Assembly: GCA_017302615.1 (NCBI GenBank)
Contig: JAFLDB010000007.1
Span: 62,001-126,000 of the forward strand
Length of the DNA stretch: 64,000 nucleotides
Source of the DNA: Sphingomonadales bacterium
Lineage (GTDB): Bacteria > Pseudomonadota > Alphaproteobacteria > Sphingomonadales > Sphingomonadaceae
Reading direction: 5' to 3'
Shown: piece by piece, positions 59,897 through 64,000 of the stretch
Layout of the letters: each line of letters begins with the position of its first letter
Position numbering within the stretch: the first letter of the stretch is position 1
Position numbers and translations under genes: made by a program
The notes under the pieces: generated by a model
The model's database searches: none
What the model was told of the DNA's origin: nothing
What the model saw: the letters and a program-made list of their open reading frames with translations, nothing else

Positions 59897-60568
59897 ATGG
59901 ATGTTTCCGCCGCCGTCGCCAGCCGCCGCTCGATCCGCGCGTTCCTCGACCAGCCGGTTGACCGGGCGGTGCTGACCCGCGTGCTGGAAAAGGCCCAGCG
60001 CGCGCCGTCGGGCGGGAACACCCAGCCGTGGAACGCGGTCATACTGACCGGCGATCCACTGCAGAACCTGCTGGCAAAGGTGGCGGAAGTGATCCCGCAG
60101 GGCGTGGCGGCCTATTCGCCGGAATACAACGTCTATCCGCCCGAACTGGACGGGGCCTATCAGCAGCGCCGGTTCGGCGTGGGCGAGGCGATGTATGCCG
60201 CGCTCGACATCCCGCGCGAGGACAAGGCCAGCCGCATGAAGTGGTTCGCCCGCAATTTCCAGGCCTTCGGCGCGCCGGTGCTGATGCTGATCCACACCCC
60301 GCGCTATATGGGGCCGCCGCAATGGTCGGACATCGGCATGTGGCTGCAGACCGTGATGCTGCTGCTGCGCGAGGAAGGGCTGGACAGCTGCGCGCAGGAA
60401 GCCTGGGCGGTCTATACGAAGCAGATCCGCGAATGCGTCGACATTCCGGACGATCACATCTTCTTCTGCGGCCTCGCCATCGGCCACGGGGACCGCGACG
60501 CGCCGATCAACAGCTTCCCGGTGCCGCGCGCCGGTCTGGACGAGGCGGTGCGCTGGGAGGGGTTCTGA
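59897..60568 (+). CDS. Nitroreductase family protein (copy 2)
   Basis: 223 residues, paralogous to copy 1 (shared SRRSIRAF, APSGGNTQPW and GPPQWSDIGMWLQTVMLLLREEGLD), and only 11 bp downstream. The two differ strongly in the middle (copy 2 carries VIPQGVAAYSPEYNVYPPELDGAYQQRR), so this is an old duplication or heteromeric pair. Such sequences are FMN-dependent oxidoreductases. Confidence 0.93.
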   Translation: MDVSAAVASRRSIRAFLDQPVDRAVLTRVLEKAQRAPSGGNTQPWNAVILTGDPLQNLLAKVAEVIPQGVAAYSPEYNVYPPELDGAYQQRRFGVGEAMYAALDIPREDKASRMKWFARNFQAFGAPVLMLIHTPRYMGPPQWSDIGMWLQTVMLLLREEGLDSCAQEAWAVYTKQIRECVDIPDDHIFFCGLAIGHGDRDAPINSFPVPRAGLDEAVRWEGF

Positions 60569-60613
60569 CCCGCCGGTCTTGACCCGCGCGCCAGCCTGCG
60601 TAAGGCCCGCGCC

Positions 60614-62110
60614 ATGACCACCGCCGCACCCTTGAGGCTGTTCAACAGCCTGACCCGCCAGCTGGAACCTTTCCAGCCCGTCCACCCGGGCGAGGCGCGC
60701 GTCTATTCCTGCGGGCCGACGGTCTACAACTATCCCCACATCGGCAACATGCGGGCCTATGTCTTTGCCGACGTGCTGGGCCGCACGCTCAGCTTCAAGG
60801 GCTACAAGCTGACCCACGTGATCAATATCACCGATGTGGGCCACCTGACCGACGATGCCGATGCGGGTGAGGACAAGATGGAGAAGATGGCCGCCGAGCG
60901 CGCCCAGTCCATCTGGGACATCGCGCGGCACTATACCGAGGCCTATTGGGCTGACGTCAAGGCGCTGAACATCCGCCAGCCGGCCAAGTGGACCATTGCC
61001 ACCGAATATGTCCCGGCGATGATCGACTTTGCCAAAAGCATTGCCGACAAGCACTGCTACGAGCTCGACAGCGGGCTCTATTTCGACGTTTCGACCGTGG
61101 CCGACTATGGCCGCCTCGCCCGGGCCCAGACCGAGGACGGCGAAGGCCGGATCGAGGCGGTGGAAGGCAAGCGCAACGCCGCCGACTTCGCGATCTGGCG
61201 CAAGACCCCGCCGGGCGAGAAGCGCCAGATGGAATGGGATTCGCCCTGGGGCAGAGGCGCGCCGGGCTGGCATCTGGAATGCTCGGTCATGTCGGGCGAG
61301 GTCCTGGGCTTCCCGTTCGACATCCACACCGGCGGGATCGACCACCGCGAGATCCACCACCCGAACGAGATCGCCCAGAACCAGGCGTTCTGCTGCACGA
61401 ACGGCCTCGACAAGGCGGCAAATTCGGGTGCCAACGTGTGGATGCACAACAATTTTCTGGTCGAGCGCAGCGGCAAGATGTCGAAATCGTCGGGCGAGTT
61501 CCTGCGCCTGCAACTGCTGATCGACAAGGGTTATCACCCGCTGGCCTACCGGATGCTGTGCCTGCAGGCGCATTACCGCAGCGAGCTGGAATTCAGCTGG
61601 GAAGGGCTGGGCGCCGCGCTGGTCCGGCTGAAGCGGATTGTTTGGATGACGGAGCGCTGGAATTCAGATTCGGAACTTCAGGATGCAACAGTTCGAGCAG
61701 AGGTTGGAGACCTGAGCGGAATTTCGCCGGATCAAACAAAATTGCTCGCTCAGTTCGATGCCGCGATTTCGAATGACTTGAAGACTCCTGAGGCGCTGAC
61801 AGCTTTCGAGCAGGCGATCGGTCTAAAGGGCAAAGGAGCGAGTTGGGCAATCGATGCGCTGACGCTTGCGCTATACATGGATCAGGTTCTCGGATTTGGA
61901 CTGGACAAGCTTACTCGAAAGGACCTGCGCCTGCGACCCAAGGCCGCGACCATCACCGAGGACGAGATCGAAGCAGTCCTGACCCGGCGCAAGGAAGCCC
62001 GCGCCGCCAAGGACTTCGCCACGTCCGATGCGCTGCGCGACGAGCTTGCCGCGCGCGGCGTCGAGGTGATGGACGGCGATCCGCTCGGCTGGGATTGGAA
62101 ACTGGGCTGA
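60614..62110 (+). CDS. cysS: Cysteinyl-tRNA synthetase with a foreign codon tract
   Basis: 498 residues. Class I: HIGH-like PTVYNYPHIGNMR with Zn-ligand cysteine in YSCGPTV, GCTNGLD-type Zn region QAFCCTNGLDK, and KMSKS at residues 288-292. C-terminal RRKEARAAKDFATSDALRDELAARGVEVMDG is typical. Between about 61640 and 61925 (residues 343-437, anticodon-binding side) GC falls to 52% (126 of 240 counted over 61681-61920). Rare codons CTT, TTG, CGA, GGA, AAA, ATT and TTT accumulate, while flanks are about 65%. This suggests intragenic recombination. The frame remains intact. Confidence 0.95.
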   Translation: MTTAAPLRLFNSLTRQLEPFQPVHPGEARVYSCGPTVYNYPHIGNMRAYVFADVLGRTLSFKGYKLTHVINITDVGHLTDDADAGEDKMEKMAAERAQSIWDIARHYTEAYWADVKALNIRQPAKWTIATEYVPAMIDFAKSIADKHCYELDSGLYFDVSTVADYGRLARAQTEDGEGRIEAVEGKRNAADFAIWRKTPPGEKRQMEWDSPWGRGAPGWHLECSVMSGEVLGFPFDIHTGGIDHREIHHPNEIAQNQAFCCTNGLDKAANSGANVWMHNNFLVERSGKMSKSSGEFLRLQLLIDKGYHPLAYRMLCLQAHYRSELEFSWEGLGAALVRLKRIVWMTERWNSDSELQDATVRAEVGDLSGISPDQTKLLAQFDAAISNDLKTPEALTAFEQAIGLKGKGASWAIDALTLALYMDQVLGFGLDKLTRKDLRLRPKAATITEDEIEAVLTRRKEARAAKDFATSDALRDELAARGVEVMDGDPLGWDWKLG

Positions 62111-62188
62111 TATTCTGGCGCGGTTATCCAAGACTGGCGCGCACCGAACCGCTATCCAGTGCGCCAATCCCATCAAACGGAGCCTACG

Positions 62189-62689
62189 ATGACCCGCTGG
62201 ATCAAGCTGCTGCTGATTGCCCTGATGCCTGCCGCGCTGGTTGCCGCCGCGCCGGCGGTGCCGGGCAGTGCCGGGGTCGATGTCACGTTGAAGCGGGCCT
62301 ATGCCGGATATTTCAAGGAAAGCGGCGGGGAAGGCGGCGATTGGGACCAGCCGGTATGGAGCACCCGCACCACCCGCCTGATCCGCCAGTGGAAGCGCCA
62401 CAACGGCGGCGAGCTGACCGGGCTCAGCTCCTATGGCTGGCTGTGCGAATGCCAGGACTGGCAGTGGCAGAAGTTCGCCTGGCAGAAGGCCGGGATCAAG
62501 CAGATCGCCCCCGGCAAGCTGGAAGTGACGGTCAAGGTCAACCCCGGCTTCGGCGATTTCCTGACCCAGCGGCTGATCATGGTCCGCGAAGGCAAGCGCT
62601 GGCTGATCGACGACCTGTTCAGCGAAAGCGCGCCGGGGGGCGTGCGCGCCGCCATGCAGCGGGAACTGACCGAGACGCCCGGCAGCTAG
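62189..62689 (+). CDS. Secreted protein of unknown function
   Basis: About 166 residues. Signal MTRWIKLLLIALMPAALVAAAPA is followed by a domain VTLKRAYAGYFKESGGEG, SSYGWLCECQDWQWQKFAWQ, and LEVTVKVNPGFGDFLTQRLIMVREGKRWLIDDLFSESAPGGVRAAMQ. The ending RWLIDDLF recalls the DUF3828-type (NTF2-like) periplasmic proteins, but I do not claim it. Stops overlap the next, convergent gene. Confidence 0.68.
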   Translation: MTRWIKLLLIALMPAALVAAAPAVPGSAGVDVTLKRAYAGYFKESGGEGGDWDQPVWSTRTTRLIRQWKRHNGGELTGLSSYGWLCECQDWQWQKFAWQKAGIKQIAPGKLEVTVKVNPGFGDFLTQRLIMVREGKRWLIDDLFSESAPGGVRAAMQRELTETPGS

Positions 62690-63405
62690 CGCCTGCGCCC
62701 TACCACCAGGCGATAGGGGATGAAGATCATCACTTCTGACAGCCCGGCCCGGACCCATTCGACCGGGCGGTGCAGGCCCTCGATCTCGATCGTGTAATCC
62801 GGCCCCAGCTTCTCGCCCATCTTCGTTGCATCGGCGATGATCAGGTCGGCCACTGCACCGCGGTACTGATCGGGCGCGACGATCGACAGCTGCATCTCCC
62901 CGCTCTGTTCCATCAGCGCACGGCCGACCGGCCGCACGCTTTTGACATAGCTGGTGATCCGTTGCTGCGCTGTCTTGGCGTCGGTCCCGCTCAGCGGCAC
63001 CTTGACCAGAAAGGTGACGCGCTGGCTATCTGGCCGGGAATCGTTGCGCAGGGACAGTTCCTTGTAATTGGCCATGGTCAGCGGCTCCAGCGTGCGCGAG
63101 CCATAGGCCAGTTCGACCCCGGCCCGTGGCGCGGCCTCGATCGCGCTGCGGACCATGGCATAGATCTCGTCCTGCCGTTGCAGGCGATCGCGGCTGTCGC
63201 CCATCACGGTGACGGTCACGACCGCGAAATCGGCCTTGCGGATCAGCCCCACGGCCGGCGTGTCGGACGAATAATCGTCGGCATCGCGGCGCTGGGCCGT
63301 GACGATGACTTCCATGTTGCCTTCGCTGACCGCGTTCTGCTGGCTCCAGCCCGCAACGGGCAGTGCAGAGGCAAGCAATCCGATTGCAATGACGAACCTT
63401 TTCAT
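62686..63405 (-). CDS. Periplasmic protein with TonB-receptor-like N-terminus
   Basis: About 239 residues. Signal peptide MKRFVIAIGLLASALPVAGW, then a mature start MEVIVTAQRRDADDY, like the IVVTAQRR start of TonB-dependent receptors, though the protein is too short for a barrel. The body (ADFAVVTVTVMGDSRDRLQRQDEIYAMV, SQRVTFLVKVPLSGTDAKTAQQRITSYVKSV) is an alpha/beta periplasmic domain of the SIMPL-like kind, not certain. Overlaps the convergent previous gene by 4 bases. Confidence 0.68.
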   Translation of the reverse strand: MKRFVIAIGLLASALPVAGWSQQNAVSEGNMEVIVTAQRRDADDYSSDTPAVGLIRKADFAVVTVTVMGDSRDRLQRQDEIYAMVRSAIEAAPRAGVELAYGSRTLEPLTMANYKELSLRNDSRPDSQRVTFLVKVPLSGTDAKTAQQRITSYVKSVRPVGRALMEQSGEMQLSIVAPDQYRGAVADLIIADATKMGEKLGPDYTIEIEGLHRPVEWVRAGLSEVMIFIPYRLVVGRRR

Positions 63406-63460
63406 GGCTAAGTCTCCCGCGGCAAGGGGCCGAATAGGCGCCCGGGGAGAGCACAAGTCA

Positions 63461-64000
63461 ATGACCGTCATCGTTCTCAATCTCTTGCTCAAACCGCTGA
63501 TCGAGCCGCACCTGCCGGACTGGGCCGAGGTGCGCTGGTATGCCAGCAAGGAAGAGGCTTTCGCGCTGGCACCGGAGGCGGAGATCGGCTGGTTCGACAT
63601 GTATGCCCGCGCCGACATGGCCGAAGTTATGCGGCTGGCGACGAAGCTGAAGTGGCTCAACTCGGTATTCGCCGGGGTGGAGGCGTTCCCGCTGGACATG
63701 CTGGCCGAGCGCGGCGTGGTGCTGACCAACGGAGCCGGGATCAACGCCGTGCCGATCGCCGAATATGTCGTCATGCTGATGCTGGCGCAGTGCAAGGGCT
63801 ACCGCGAAGTGGTCCGCGCGCAGGACCGGCACGAATGGCTGAAGGATTCGCCCGGCAAGCGCGAACTGTTCGGCAGCAGGGCGCTGATCCTGGGCTACGG
63901 CGCGATCGGGCAGGAAGTGGAAAAGCGGCTGGCAGGCTTCGGCATGGAAGTCAGCAAGGTCCGCCGCAGCACCGGCCCCGGCACACTTGGCCCGGATGAA
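63461..64000 (+). CDS. D-2-hydroxyacid dehydrogenase family (C-terminus cut by window edge)
   Basis: First 180 residues visible, MTVIVLNLLLKPLIEPHLPDWAEVRW.... The catalytic-domain segment GVVLTNGAGINAVPIAEYVVMLMLAQCKGYREVVRAQDRHEW matches the GRHPR/PhgD-like family with the conserved AEYVVxxML, and ALILGYGAIGQEVEKRLAGFGMEV is the NAD-binding GxGxxG. Its end continues beyond base 64000, so substrate-side residues cannot be checked. Confidence 0.9.
   Translation, partial: MTVIVLNLLLKPLIEPHLPDWAEVRWYASKEEAFALAPEAEIGWFDMYARADMAEVMRLATKLKWLNSVFAGVEAFPLDMLAERGVVLTNGAGINAVPIAEYVVMLMLAQCKGYREVVRAQDRHEWLKDSPGKRELFGSRALILGYGAIGQEVEKRLAGFGMEVSKVRRSTGPGTLGPDE

Overview
This 64 kb window comes from a GC-rich alphaproteobacterial chromosome, most likely a sphingomonad (Sphingomonadales). 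The evidence is a CcrM-type GANTC methyltransferase with a RAMA domain, a split transhydrogenase (pntAA/pntAB/pntB) preceded by a miniature aa3-oxidase subunit IV gene, a five-gene F1 cluster atpHAGDC with a short epsilon subunit, split glycine decarboxylase genes (gcvPA/gcvPB), and several secreted proteins whose mature N-terminus resembles a TonB-receptor start. Both window edges cut genes: a CCA-adding enzyme on the left and a D-2-hydroxyacid dehydrogenase on the right. I see no tRNA, rRNA, CRISPR, transposase or phage genes.

Layout. 1-2775 (minus): GNAT, DUF1285, CoA-type Nudix and CCA-adding enzyme. 2830-7045: PQQ-type sugar dehydrogenase, divergent from rnhB, then a dense regulatory region, ccrM and folP. 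7042-14146 (minus): secreted protein, DUF3999/DUF2339 membrane pair, SDR, and a degenerate NtrC-family response regulator. 14321-17757 (plus): CoxIV-like peptide and transhydrogenase genes. 18428-23583: lipoprotein, beta-helix protein with diheme cytochrome, Asp/Glu racemase-like protein, dGTPase and an epimerase-like protein. 23661-28359: tandem glycine riboswitch and gcvT-gcvH-gcvPA-gcvPB. 28364-33046: ABA4-like protein, TonB-domain protein, entericidin, DMT transporter and a solitary cpaF. 33147-38477 (minus): five overlapping genes for membrane-linked glycan assembly. 38622-41912: DMT transporter, DUF6265-like, PhzF and nitronate monooxygenase. 41970-46750 (minus): F1 ATP synthase. 47490-51381: hydrolase, PfpI-like, TauD-like, Ada and ferritin-like genes. 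51418-53513: a lower-GC array of five tiny minus-strand genes separated by a repeated element. 53692-64000: priA, DUF4197, transaldolase-like, cobT, two nitroreductases, cysS and secreted proteins.

Two regions stand out. The first is the 200 bp before ccrM. It carries nine GANTC sites (the motif CcrM methylates) at spacings of 30, 20, 19, 41, 10, 10, 19 and 10 bp, so all lie close to one face of the helix, followed by a perfect DnaA box. This looks like a compact cell-cycle or methylation sensor controlling ccrM-folP. The second is the array at 51.4-53.5 kb. Three exact 54-bp intergenic elements with conserved ends and variable middles alternate with single small orphan genes in one orientation, a cassette-like arrangement that is not a canonical integron.

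Other points of note are a tract of foreign-looking codons inside cysS, loss of the sigma54-contact threonine in the response regulator, and loss of one acid/base residue in the racemase homologue. All functional calls are from sequence reading alone; no database search was run.
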